A stretch of 64,000 nt of DNA, taken from assembly GCA_013397795.1 (NCBI GenBank), contig VZTJ01001198.1, positions 963,185 to 1,027,184 on the forward strand. Reading direction: 5' to 3'. Position 1 is the stretch's first letter, and every line of letters begins with the position of its first letter. The notes beneath the pieces are model-generated. The model was not told the origin of the DNA. It was given only the letters and a program-made list of their open reading frames with translations, and searched no databases. Shown here in pieces: positions 27,501 through 40,077 of this stretch. The DNA is from Orthonyx spaldingii. Lineage: Eukaryota; Chordata; Aves; Passeriformes; Orthonychidae. The position numbers and the translations under genes are program-made.

Positions 27501-30500
27501 CCTGTGACACTGCAGGATCTAGATCTCTGATCCAAAAAGGACATGAACAGCAGTTCCTTCCTCTCAGACGTAAATGCCTGTTACAGATGTGCCCTGCAAG
27601 GTTCAGCTAAGCCTTCCCCAGCAGCAGACAGGATGCTTGGAAGAAGGCGGTGTTGGTCATTCCCTGGAGAAGGGCCCTGCTGTTCTGTGTACAGTGAGAT
27701 TTCATTTGTGCCCAGCAGTCAGAGTGGTCTCTGCCTGCTTCAGCTGCTTGTGCCAGACAAGGAGTGTACTGCCCAAAAGGAAGGTCTCAGCTGCAGGATA
27801 AACTTGTGTAGCCCCACCACAGCAGTCTGGCATGCATGGGGGTGGGCCAAGTTTTCCTCTTACCTGTGTGACTTGTCTGGATATTGGAAACCTCTCCAGA
27901 GATAAACTGGAAGTTGTCATTGGTGTTTCCACTGAGAATGGGAACAGGAATCATATCAGTGCTAGTCATGACAATACACGTACAATTTCCTTGTTTAAAA
28001 CACTGCACCGACTGTACCTAATTAACCTTCATGGCAGCACAGCAATACACGGAAATAGGGATCATTAACTTCAGCTTTGCTTTACAGAAGAGGAAGAGAA
28101 ACATCAGTGCCAGCCCCATGCATTGCAAATTGAGGTAGGCTTGAAAAAGTCACAAGGTTAAAAATAACAGTAATCCACTTGGGGTTCTGAGAGCATTAAG
28201 AGTGCATTTGAATCAAACTTTCAGTTTTTTTCTCCAAGAAACATCAGGACTGGAAACTTCTCTCCCATATATGCTTGTTTGTTACTCAACAACCAAGGCT
28301 TTTAGTAAATCACACATTCTCAATCACAGTGGGGCAGAGGCAGTAAAGGTCAGAACAACTTGCTCAGCATTGCTTAAAAATGTGCTGGGAAAAGCTGGGA
28401 CTAAACTGTGTGAGTAGCTGACCCTCCACCCCTTGCTTGTTCCTCCAGACCAAATATTTTTCTAGGTGAGGGAACCTGCCTAAATCAACCAGTGGCCACT
28501 TAAGAGCTGTCAGAGGAGTAATTCAGGCTTGAACTAGTGACCTCACCCCTTCCTCTCACATCTGCTGAGGGACAGACTGATGACATTGACTGCTTACATT
28601 AGGTCTCTGAGCAGCCCAGCTCCTTTGCCTGGGGCCCAGCAGGAATGGAAAGATGCAAAATCAGTGCTGCTCCCTGACACTGCTTTCCTGGCTTGGGGCT
28701 GTTTTTATAAGTTAGTAGGAAAGAGCAACTTGCACAAGTCCTTCTTAAAGTAAAGAGTTCACCCTGCCTGTCATATCACCTACTGGCAGGGACTGAGGGC
28801 AAGAGTAGTGCCTGTGCCATTTGTACTGGGCACCAGCACAGGCTCGCATTTTGTCTCTCCAAATGAATGCAGTGCAAAGCCCTGAGGAGTGTCATGGCAG
28901 CATAGAAAGTTATATCTGTTATTACCAATCTCACTTCTGCCCAAGTCATAGATGCTGTTAGGATTAGGTGAGAAGACCCGAGTTTGTCTGGAGCCCCAGT
29001 GGGCAGGACCCCTGCTCTGGAAGAGAAGCCAGTGGGAAGTGCAGGTGAAGAGTGTGGGGAGACACCTCTGTTGGGTGGGGTGCCGACCCCAGCCCAGAAT
29101 GTAGGCATTCATACAGGAGAGCCTTTTATTCAGCTCTTTTCTCCCTCTTCTGTTCTAAGCTGACATAGGGTGAAGTGAAGCTGAAGGGACCCTTGAAAAG
29201 GACAGGTCATTGATGGAGAGGAAAAAGGGCTCCATAGATTGTGAAGAGCTTTCACGAGCAGCATGGACTGCAGCCAGCTCCAGGGAACAGAACTGTTCCC
29301 CTGCTTAGGCTGTGTGTCTGTCTCTCTGATTATTTTGTATATTTCATCTCTGCTGTCTGTCTTGCTCTTAATCTGGGCTCCTCTGTGCCAACAAAATGCT
29401 TAGCTCGCTCCATTGTCTGAGAGACTAATTTGCACTGTAAAACTGATGCTTATCTTACATGACAGTTTACTGTGGGGTTTATTGCAATCCTGAAGACAAA
29501 CTAACCAGGGAAGCTTTCAACACATCATCTGGAATATAGAACAAATATGACCCATTTCAGCTTGCTGCCAGGCTAGGATGTGGCCCCTTGTGGTTGGGGT
29601 CACCAGGGATTTATCTTTTTCTGTTCAAATGTATTCAAACCTGAGCGTGATTGTGTTTTGGTTTGGTTTTTTGTACATTTGGGTGATCGGTTTTGGGGTT
29701 TTTTGGTGTGGTACATCTTCTGCTTTGTGTTGGAGCTGTTAAAGTGCTTCTGCAACAACCTCCCACTCTCCTAGGGCCACATCCTTCATCCCTTCTCCCT
29801 GAGGAGTTTTAGGGACTGTGAGAGCGGCTGCAGACCAGCTGCAGGCAGTGTGCAAGCACTGGTGCTCCAGTGCAATGCAGCTTTGTTGTCTCTGCATAGC
29901 TTATCAGAAAGAACCTTTGTCCTTGTCTTACCTTCATTAGTATTTCCTGACACTTTGTCCACTATGTTCTAGCTCTCTGCTGGCAGAGTAACATCCCCCC
30001 TCGATCTTGTCTGCAGTTGTCACCTTCTCTCTGGTCCGTAGACTGTCCACCTGCAGGCATCCACATACCATGTAAGAGATTCTCACAGTAGTGTAGTTTG
30101 GATAGCTGGGCAGCTCCAGAGGCATAAATCTGCCTACAGATAGGTTCCAGGTAGCCTAAGATGCAGTTTTACTGGGGGAGAGCCAGGAAGATTATTGCTA
30201 CTTTGATATAGGTCTTGGTTCTGCAGCTGAGCATGCCAGTAGGTGTTTAATGTCCAGAGCTTCTGCATTGCAGTGGTCTGGGACACAAAGGATCCTGCTT
30301 CCTCGGACAGGGGAGCAGGAACACAAGACCTGCCATCCTTGAAGGATAGTGTTTGTCTGGAGGACCACTCTGGTTTTCACCTAGTCCTGCTTTACAGTTG
30401 CGTGGACTTCTGGATCCCTCAGTTCTTCCTGCCCTCAGACTGCAGACAAAACACAGAAATGGCTGTACTGGTTAAGCTCTGTGGAGCAGTTGAGGACTAG

Positions 30501-32893
30501 CAGCTAAACTGGACATGGAGCCAATGGGTCTCAGTAACATTGAGGGAGAGGAGGAAAAAAAACCTCTTGAGAAACTGTTGAGCAGTAGGTAAGGAATAGG
30601 TTGTATACTGGGTAGAACTGTACACTGGAAACTCTGTACTGGCCCTTCTCCAACTCCATATTGCTATCCTGGTTAGCAGATAGATGTGTAATTTAAGGCT
30701 TATTCCAAGTCATCCGAGTTGGTGAACATCAGACTCGCTGCCCAAGGGAGTTCAGACTGGGAGAAGCCCAGGGGAAAATGTATGAATTCAAGAAAACTCT
30801 AAACTGTGCAGAATTTTAGAAGAATCCAGGACAAAAATATCTAGGGAAGGATGATCACACCACCTGGTTCTGGGGTAGGCTTAGGGTTAGGGTTGACAAA
30901 GTCAAGCAGCCTACAGCTTCAGGAACACTGGGGCTGGAAAAGACATTCCCAGGCAATCCTGTCAGGGCCCCAACATTGCTGCTTCCACATCTTTCTGATA
31001 TGGAAACCCATGGTGACGGGTTAGGGTTCATCTTACGCTAATGCAGAATATTTCAGCACCTTCTGCTGGGCTGTGATTAGCAGGATCAGGATGCTCTCAT
31101 AAAATATTGGAGTCTGAAATAGCTTTACCTTATGCAAATATAACAAAACTGCAGTAATTGAACAGCCAGCAATATCCCTCTGTAGTCCTCGCCACCTAAC
31201 AACAAGATGCTCCAATAAATAAAGCCATGGGAGCTTCCATCCTTCAGGAAAAGATCTAACAAAGCTGTAGGATAACCAAACATGTGCCAGCATCATACTC
31301 AAGTAATTGTGCTATTTAGCTTTTTACAGACCTAACTCATGTTTTGCCTTTATCTTTTTTGTCTGCATTTTTTTACTGCTGTTCACTTTGTGACTCTTTG
31401 GGGGGAAAAAAGCACAACCTACAAACATTTAGGTTTTCTGCTGCTCTGACACAACTTGTTGTCCACCTAAAAATGATTTCCACTTAGCACCATCTGCACT
31501 TGCAGAAGCACAAAGATTCACCACTTTGCTGTCTTTATAACAGAGCCGGAAATACAATATTCATTACCCCAGATGAAGCTGTTTTCTTAGATTGTGAGGT
31601 CAGAGGCATGCTGGAGAATTAGGAACATAACATTAACAGGTAGGGTGGACTGGCCACTTTCTGAACTGAATCACCCTCCAGAATGGAAACTTCAATGGAT
31701 TTGACATCACCTGCCCACCACCTCTACTTTTCTGTGTGTTATCACTTGTGTTTGAACACAGCACAAGCTACAGTGGCATAATAAAAGTAGAAAATTAATT
31801 CTCATAGTTACACCTGCAAACCTTCAACACCAGCTCCCCATGGACTTCAGAGTGAACGCGCTCCTTTTTTTTCCTGCCGGGATTGCTTTATTGTGTTTTT
31901 GCAATTATTAGTAACTCGTCTCATGTACAGAACTGGCAGTGAATCAGAAGTCAGAGTATCCAAAATAGCTTGCCCCACGAAAAGAGCAGCTCTTGCATTG
32001 CTGCCTGCACACTGCATTGTTAGCTGGTGCAAAGGGAGAGGGTTGTGTGCAGACCAGCAGGAGAGTTGTCAGGTTTGAATTCCGTGAGTAGCAGTTCAGA
32101 GTCAACCCTTTCCCAAGAAGTGGTGAGCTGTGAACATTCTGTCTGCAGTGTTGTGGGCAGGTGTTATGGCAGCTTGGGTGGGTATATCATGCTGGCCTTG
32201 ATCCAGCTGGCACAGGTAAACCAGCAGTGACACAGTGTAGTAACTTAAGCACTGTCTTAACACTATTAAATACGTAGCTGAGATCTCTGGAGGGCTTGTA
32301 CAACCTGAGGTGACGTTTCTGTCACTGTATCTTTACTGCAGTTTGCTATCTCTGCTCGCTCAATTACAGCTCTCACAGATAAGTCTGTGCTGTGCCTGAG
32401 TTCTGCAACTGACGTGGGCCCAGACCTGCTTCCAAACAGATGCTTCTGATGACCTGCAGGCCACACAAATGTCAGCTGTTGCTGTCTGCAGCTCATGCCT
32501 CCTGTGCTGGCATTAGTCTTTGTGATTTGCTGGCATTAGCCAACATGCATTGGAGGGGAATTACATCTCTTGTAAAGTGGGATTTGCTTTGCACTGCAGC
32601 ACAAAGGCTTCCAAGTTTGGGGCTGTAACTGACCTGCCTTCTTCGATTCTCTGACACACAGGCAATTGTGCTCCCACTCCTACCCTCCTGAAGTCCTTTC
32701 CTGCCATGTTGTAGGCCTGGGATTGCCTTAGTTCCTCCTTCAGGCACCAAGAGGTCTGGGGCTGCAAGGCAAGGCATTATGCGTATGAGACCATGTGCCA
32801 TGGTTGATAACAGTCCTGGGCTGGAAGAAGTGTCCAGGGAGAAGGTCTCCAGCAGGACCACTTCTGACATTTCCTTTCTCTCTCTCTCCACAG
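21554..32893. other. Intronic or intergenic stretch
   Basis: It should contain upstream introns of the minus-strand candidate gene and, on the plus strand, the intron before the TMEM263-like exon. No exon could be called with confidence. A plus-strand block at 23,144-23,313 has both splice-like ends and an open frame, see findings. Two TTAGGG units at about 30,885-30,895 and a possible decayed CR1 piece at 30,900-30,990 are minor. Confidence 0.45.
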
Positions 32894-33180
32894 ATGCTAG
32901 CAAGGACCACCCACAGCAGCAGGCAGGAGTCATCTGGAGAGTGACGGGTGGCCTGTTCAGTATCACCCGGGGAGCCGTAGGTGCCACGCTGGGAGGAGTT
33001 GCCTGGGTGGGCAGCAAGAGTCTGGAGCTCACCAAAACAGCTGTGACCAGTGTCCCCGCTGCTGGCGTTGGACTGGTGAAGGGCAGCGTCTCGGCAGTGA
33101 CCGGCGGCGTCGGAGCTGTGGGCAGTGCGGTCGCCGGCAAAGTCCCTTTCACCGCAAAGAAGAAGGACAAGGCTGACTAA
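32894..33180 (+). CDS. TMEM263L: TMEM263-family protein, last coding exon (partial gene)
   Basis: The exon begins after a strong acceptor (CT-rich tract, then CCACAG at 32,888-32,893) in phase 1 and ends at TAA 33,178-33,180, giving about 95 residues. The translation opens with ASKDHPQQQ, has the glycine- and alanine-rich VTGG, GAVGAT and GGVAWVG segments, and ends KKKDKAD, the signature of TMEM263, a small vertebrate membrane protein. TMEM263 loss is known to cause dwarfism in chickens; its biochemical role is poorly defined. The many conservative changes against TMEM263 as I remember it (for example SKSLELTKTAVTSVP) suggest a paralogue, hence the provisional symbol. The short 5' exon encoding the first 20 or so residues was not found. 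The frame is also open back to an ATG at 32,779 across the acceptor tract, so an alternative start cannot be excluded, but I think that part is intron. Confidence 0.88.
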
Positions 33181-34487
33181 TCCCTGTCACAGCTCCCTTC
33201 CAAAAGATCAACCTGCCCATACTCTCCCCCTACCCAGCCCCTCTTTGAGTTGGAACCAGCCGCTTCAGGGAGGGTCGAGCACCCGAGCAGACTCTGGCTG
33301 CAGCCTGCTCAGCACCGCCTGCCTGGCCCAGAGCTCACAGAGCCACTGTCAATGCCTTTCACTCCCATCACCTACTGGGAACCATCTTTACTCTGAGGAC
33401 TTTAAAGACACAGCTGTCTCTGTCTTGTAGTTTCCTTCCTCCCTTCTTGCTCTTGAAGCATGGAGGGATGGGAGAAGGCATCAGGCTCCACCTGCCTGGA
33501 TGTGAGGGGAGTAACAGGGGGTGGGGGGGAACTATGCCTGGCTTGAAGTGTGGGGTGTGTAGTCAAATTCAACTTCAGCTGGGAAGACAGCCTCTGAAAC
33601 AGCCCTTCCCTTTGCTCTGGGAGGTGTGTTTGGGAGGTGTACCTGGCAGAGAACTGTAGAAGTCCCATTGACATAAAGGAGAGATACTGTGAAGAGGGGG
33701 AAGCCTCCCTCCTGCCCTGCACCTCTTACCTTTTCTTTGCAGGGCCCATCCCCACAAGCTGCTCCAAATCACTTACTCCCTGGCTGAATTGCACCCTTCA
33801 GAGAGGGAACCCTCAAACTCAGCAGAGCAGCTCTGGGGATGATGCCACACCAGAGTATGATACATCCCAGACGATCAACTTCTGCACAGATTTTCTCGGT
33901 GAGAGGGAGCAATATGAAAGCTGCTGTATGTTCCCATTTGGGGAAGGAGCTGACAGTGGCACTTGTCAGGTCTCTGTGATATTGCAGTACAGGCAGTGAT
34001 GTTCCACAGAGAGATCAGGCCTTTTGTTTGACTCTTCAAGTCCTTCCGGTATCCCTGTCTGCAACCAGGACATTTGTCTCTTGGCCACACTCACACTCCA
34101 CAGACGTCAACAGTAACCAGGAGCAAGTGTGTTCCCAAATGCCCCCCAAATTCTGCTGCAGGGATAGAGGGGAGGCCAAGAGTGTTGCTTTCCCCACGAC
34201 TCAGCACCCTGGGAGTGGTGGCCTGGGTGTGAGTGGGCTGCACCATGTTGGAGAACTCTTCCCAAGGGGCTGAGCATGCTCCAACAGCAGCCAGCCTGCA
34301 CAGGGCACCAGCAACTCCTGCTCTGCACGCTGCTCCTGGGGCCCCAGCCCGGCTCCCCTAAATGACCACGTTGCACTAAATAGCCCACCCATAGTCGTAG
34401 TGCTGCAGAAACCCAGACACCTGCATCCATCTGGGAGTCACAGCCATCCTCAGCCCGGCCTGTGATGCTCAGGGGGCTGTGTGGCAT

Positions 34488-34544
34488 CACGCACACACAC
34501 ACAAACACAAACATGCACTCGCTCGCTCGCTCGCTCACTCACTC
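34488..34544. repeat. CA-rich and (CTCG)n compound simple repeat
   Basis: A CACACACA run passes into CAAACACAAACATG and then a CTCG tetranucleotide array ending CACTCACTC. It lies in the presumed 3'UTR or downstream flank of the TMEM263-like gene. Confidence 0.95.
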
Positions 34545-35079
34545 CAAGGTCTCCTGTAATTCCTGGGACGAGGAAAGCCACAGGCTCCACCATTAACTCT
34601 GCTGCTCCTGGCTTTGGCAGGTGATTTGCCTGGGTCCGTAGGTGTTGGATGCATAGGCAAGTGAAGCAGTGCTTGTGCTGTATTTTATAAATATGCATCT
34701 GTGTTAGCGTGCGTGTGTACGTGTCAGTCCACAGGCATGTCTTCAGCCAGGGAAACAAACCTGTGCCACTACTGCAGAGGAGTTTGGCACTTTCATCTTT
34801 GGTACTTTCAGCATACAGTTTTTATATAGAGCCCTGGTCAAAAGAAAAATCATGTTTTAGAGGACGTTTTGTCCTCTGTTGCCCAAGAGCGTAGTTTATT
34901 GAAACCAAAGGAATGTGAAAAATCCCCTTTCACCCGTCTGTGCTGTTTGTTTTCTCTCAGCCCTATCTTTTGGACATTGACGCCAACTTTCTTGATCTTC
35001 ATTTCCCCTTGAAGGTCATTGCACTTCCTGACTGCTCTCTTGTGCTTAGGACTTAGACATCAGGGAATATTTAAGTACA

Positions 35080-35097
35080 ACACACACACACACACAC
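35080..35097. repeat. (CA)n microsatellite
   Basis: About nine CA units, upstream of the candidate polyadenylation signal at 35,158. Confidence 0.95.
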
Positions 35098-35157
35098 CCC
35101 GCCACCATTTTTGCTGAATATTCTGGGGCTTGTGACCCAGTTTTCATTCTGACCTTT

Positions 35158-35163
35158 ATTAAA
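35158..35163 (+). terminator. Candidate polyadenylation signal (ATTAAA) for the TMEM263-like gene
   Basis: ATTAAA followed within about 20 bases by a T/G-rich stretch. It is the nearest common hexamer downstream of the stop that I saw. Only transcript data would confirm its use. Confidence 0.3.
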
Positions 35164-35190
35164 TCCACATTTTGGGATGTATGTTGCTGT

Positions 35191-38100
35191 GTCCCTGTGA
35201 TAATCATGCTGGTGTTAGTCACTCTCCATACCCTTTGCTAGGTAGCCCTTGCTGTTTGCAGTGGTAAGAAGCTGCTGATCTCCATGGTTTTTTACTCTTG
35301 GTAGCATGAGGGAGGTTTAACTTACCTCAGTTTCTGAAGAGGAAGCAGCATTTGGTAGGTGTGTGCATTTCCTCATTTTGTCTCCTTTGTTCTGGTGAAG
35401 GCCAAGTTGACCCAGACATGTCAGTTTTGTCTCTGAAAGCAGCAGCTTCACAGAAAGATCAGGCCTTGATGTGTGCCTGTGCTTTGCTGGGATGCTCGTG
35501 GCAGTTGGCATGGCTAGAAGAAGCCTTGTCTGTTCTCCCGTTGTCTCAAATGCCCTGAAAAGCAGGAGGACAGTTTGCACTGCATCGACCTCTGCTCACT
35601 GCTTTCTCCCTGAGCACATTTCATCTCTTATTCTAGATCACAGACTGCTTCTGAAGCAAGCTCCAGCCCCAAAGCTAAAAGCTTCTGGCCAATTGGGACA
35701 GAAGAGTCTTCTTCCTAAATGTCTCTCCCAGGTCTTGGACAAGAGAAGATAGAATCTAAGAACCTTCAGCAGCCAGCCCTGGGTGAGTGGTGGGAGACTG
35801 ACCATGCTTTTGGCTAAATAGTGTCTCACACAGGCTCTTGCTGGGGGAGGCAGTACATCCTGTCCAAGCTGTTGTTTGCAGGCACTGTGTGTACAGAGCA
35901 GGCGTGGCAAATGGGATAAAGGTGATGTAAGGAAGGCTACGGGGGCCCTGAGGGTTTCCCATCTTTTTATTTCTTCTCTTCTGTGCATCCTTGCAGTAAA
36001 TGGAGTAAAGCTTACCATTTGTCTGGAACTGCCATATCCTTGCAGGATGGCATGGAGAAGAAGAGATGAGCTGGAGAGGAGAACTCACAGCCTAAATTGC
36101 TGTTCTTGCAGCCCAGCTAAAGGAGAACTCAGGAACCATGAGTATCAAAAATGATCAAATTAGCAGGCAGGGGTAGAAAATTAAATCTACTCCAAAAACA
36201 AGGCCTCACACTGCTAAATAGGCATTCAGGAACAAGTAACTCTCCAGGACTCAAAGGCTTTAAGAAAGTCTGTGCTAGGCCTGCTCAGTTCACCATGGTG
36301 ACCCAGTCCCAGCCTGCTTTTCTGGGCGTTCACAGTGCCAGAGTAGAGGGAAAACAGAGGTTGTTGGCTCTTATCAGATGCCCCATCTTTCCTCCTCCGC
36401 CACTACAGAGACTCCAGCCACCTGGGCCACCAGTGCAGCCCTTCTCTCACTGCCTGTTCAGGGTACAAAGGGCAAAAACTGTGTTGTGCATAAATCCCAT
36501 GGCTACCAGATGGGGTGGCTTGGTACAAAAAAGGAGGGAGTGGCATCAAGGTAGAGGGAGGGGTTAAAGGGAGTTGGTACACATAAGATGAGGAGAGAGT
36601 AGTGTGACAAGAGGAGTTGAGGAATGGGGGAACAAGAAAACAGGGAGCATGGAGGGAATTTGTTTCTTAGGACAGGCTTTGAATCAGAAGATGAACACAG
36701 TGGAGTTTGTCCTAGGGAAGAGCACAGAAAGGGGAGTGGGTGATTGTGGAGGTTTGATGTGTGGTGGTGGTGGTCCATGCCTGGCTTGTGCCCTGCTTCC
36801 ACAGCAGTGATGTTTGCTAGCAATTTCCATTTACATAGATCAATGGATGGTCGAAGAATCAGATCCGCTCCCTTCTTATTACCCCCCTTTCCCAAATCTC
36901 CCCCAGGCTTTTGTCATGATCTCCCCATGATGGGGCTGGGTCTCCCCCATGGTAGAGGTGGGATGTTGCCCTGTTGGCAGCCCTGTGTCCCACTTTGCTT
37001 GGCTGTTCCCTGTGCCCAGTCAACACATCCTGGCTGAAAGGAGACCCACAGGCGCATCCTCTCCTCCCTTTTCCCTGTGCTTAGTCTCATTATCCTTCAC
37101 TTTTTTATCCCTCCCTTAGCTTTTGGTCTTGCCTGTGGATAGAGCTCCCCAAAGCTTTTGCTGAGACCTTCATTAAACATCCACACTGGCAGTGTCTGGG
37201 AGGGCAAAGGGTGATTGCCCCTGCAGCTCCCCTGGCTGGGAGAGAAGTGCATGTCTTCCGCCCCTCTCTGTCCCCTTGAGTTTTGTGTGTGGAAAATCTT
37301 AACCCATTTCTCTTTTTCTGGGTTCCCTTGTTGGCTCTAGTCCCTGTGGGTGGGTCATTTCCGTGTCTCCATTGCGGAGTCATCCTTGTAAAAACAACAG
37401 CTTGAGTGGGAATATGGAGATGGTTAGAGAGAGCCACAGAGCCCGGGCCCAACTCTGCTTCTCTAGGAGCTGAGGAGGCCTTTGGCAACCCAAAACTGCG
37501 GCCACACGGTCCCGTGCACAGTGCTGGGCTCCAGAGAACACTTTTGTTCTTTATCATTTCATTGTCTGTAATTGGTTTCCTACTGAATTTGTTTGCTTGG
37601 TTTGTTTTGCAGTGTGTTTCTGGGAATATTCTGCATCTCTGTATTTTAATTACAGTAAAATTTGAGGATAAAAACCTTGATTATGCTGGCTCTTGTTTCC
37701 AGTGGGGGGAAATGAGGAGAGGAAGCACAGTTGAAGGAAGATGTTAGAGATTCCTTGGGAAATTAGATCTCTCCCCTAAGGGCTCTAGATGAGGCACCAA
37801 GTAAGGCTGAATCTTCATCCCTGCTTAAACTAGGGCATAGCTTTCAACCGCGGTTCAAAAGCCATTTTGCTGCAGGCGCCTTTCCTGATTGGAATGGTAA
37901 GAACAGTTTGGATAAGACTTCTAAACTCAGTTTTTTGTGTTGGTTTAAAGACCAGTGCATAAGAGGGCATTCAGGCTGGGGACAGCTGGTGTAGCCCTGA
38001 AAGTGGAATCTCAGCAGCTGAAGATGGGAAATTTTGCCTCTACAGCCGCTGTTCCTTCAGGCAGGTTTGCATAGCCACGTTTCCCGGCTGAGGAAGCAAA

Positions 38101-40077
38101 TTCTCCTCACAGCAGCCTGCTCATTCTGCAGGAGATGGTGGTTTGACATTCCTCTCCAGAGCTGCAGCCAGCCCCCATGGGGCAGCCAGACCCTCTGCTG
38201 GCTGCCTGGCAGTGTTGGTGCTGGGGAGCACAGCCAGCAACTCTGGCCACCTCATCTGCTCCACAGGCACTTAACCCAGGGCAGAGGCACACAGTGCTCC
38301 CGGGAATGCACAGACCTCAGGGAGGATTGAAGCCCAGCGGCCGGGCACTGCTGGATCAGGCACAAGGCAGGGTGTCCCTTTTACTGGGTCGAGGCCAGGA
38401 GCCAACAGCTCAGCATTTGTTAAGTGCTGACAAAAGGATTATAACTAATAACAGGGCAATCAAGCCATTTATTTGGTTGGCATTTTGCTGCCAGCTGCTT
38501 GGGAAGAGCAGCACACAGCACACCAGTAAGGCTGTCTGCGGCCCCCTCTGCCACCTGCCCAGTTCCTCCATCCTCACTTGCAGACACAGCCAGGCACTGT
38601 GGCTTGGGAGGCATCAAGCCAGTGGCAGGATGAGGTTTGGCAGTGACAGGGAGGTGAAGACACCTGGGGATGTGGTCTCTTCCAGGGGCTGCCCCTATGC
38701 CCACTGTGGGGAGGCAGATGAGGGAAGTGCCCATCCCCCAGCAAGTGCACACTATCCCCCCATTCTTCCTTATCCCCCCATTCCTCCTCACAGAGCTGGA
38801 GCTGTCCACGTAGCTTTGCAGACAGCACAGATGAATTACAGGTGCTGGAGCCATGAGCGCTGAGGAGAAGCTATCAGGTACATCACAGCTTCTCACCTTT
38901 CCTGCGGCCCAGCTGGTTTGCCACATCAAGCCAAGCTGCAAAACACCACTAACAAACTGCCCCACCTGAGGTCTTTTGAGAGGTAAAAGGATGGTGCAAA
39001 ATCACCTATAGTTACAGGTTTACCCATCACACTCAGGCAGCGTGTCCCATACCCCTGTGAGCAATTGCAGCACCCAGTCTTCTCCCAGCAAGAGTGGGGC
39101 GAAAGCTGGTGGGCAGCAGAGCTCGGAAGAGACCTTTGGAGAGATGACCTGCCCAGGTAGGCGAGTGGCTCAGACCCCTCTGGGCCAGGAGCGGGCCCAA
39201 AGCTGGGAGTGTGCAGCTGGGAGTAGATGTCACAAGTTGTAGTCCCATCTCTCTGTGGGTTCCTGCCCTGCCCGGCTCCAGGAGCAACTGGGAAACTGCT
39301 GGGGCATTGTTGTCCTCTGTACCCTGGGGACAGGCCCCAGCGGCTTCCCATCTGCAGCTGCTTGTGGTGTGCAGGACATGTCTCAAGGGCTGGACTGTTG
39401 GGACTCTTCCAGCTGGGTTGGAGGAGCTGGCCAGCTGTTCCATCAGACAGGGATCAAGCAGACCAGCAACGTCTTGTGTAAGGCTCTCAGTGTTCCTGCC
39501 CTGCATGCCTGGCTCCCCCTTTCAGCAGCTTTCTGACCTGCTCAGCCCACAGGCCCAGTGTCTTGTAGGCAGCAGGCAGCTCATGAGGCAATACTTGTGT
39601 ATTGCCAGGATCATCTTGTTTGTTCATTTTCATTCTGGCGGTTTCCTGATCTGCACCAGGGCACTTTCCCTGTTTCCAGGGCGGGGCATGCCAACACTGG
39701 CATCAGCACTGTCAGACGTGGGGGGCAGCCTGATGGGGCTGCCTTCACATTGCTGGTGCCATCAGCACTCTGGAGTCAGGCACTTCAGCAAGTCCCATGC
39801 CTCCATGCAGACCAACAAGCTTTCAGGTCAGGAAACAGCCACGGGTTCTTGCTTTTTGGCTTAAGTGCTTGCATTTTGACACACTTCAGATGCAAACGTG
39901 CACATGCCCAAGAAGGTGGCTGCAGCTCCCTGCCACCCCGGGGGCTGTGGAGTCTGCTGCCCCAGCCTTGCCCCACCCGCTCCCGGCCTCTCAAGAGTTG
40001 GGCAGAGCAGGAGATGCTGCTCTTTGCTTGGTGGTGCATCCACCCCAGTATACTCGTTGAGGTCCTTCAGTTGAAAT
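35191..40077. other. Intergenic region between the TMEM263-like gene and CHST1 (tail to tail)
   Basis: Both flanking genes end into this region. GC content rises across it. Open frames up to 228 residues exist but overlap on both strands and match nothing I know. A small direct duplication with CCCCCCATTC occurs at about 38,750-38,790, and a short AT-rich island lies at about 38,400-38,500. Confidence 0.5.

Larger units (their letters stand above)
33181..35190 (+). other. TMEM263L: Likely 3'UTR of the TMEM263-like gene
   Basis: No AATAAA lies close after the stop. The first good candidate is ATTAAA at 35,158-35,163, followed by a GT-rich stretch, which would give a 3'UTR of about 2 kb. Long 3'UTRs are common in this family. 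The region also holds a CA/CTCG simple repeat (34,488-34,544) and a CA repeat (35,080-35,097). An earlier cleavage site with a variant hexamer is possible. Confidence 0.3.

Noticed and set aside
30880..30900. Telomere-like TTAGGG units
   Set aside because: Only about two units are present, which is expected by chance and is not an interstitial telomere array.
32493..33170. 225-residue minus-strand frame opposite the TMEM263-like exon
   Set aside because: It is the antisense shadow of the coding exon; the plus-strand frame has family similarity and a splice acceptor.
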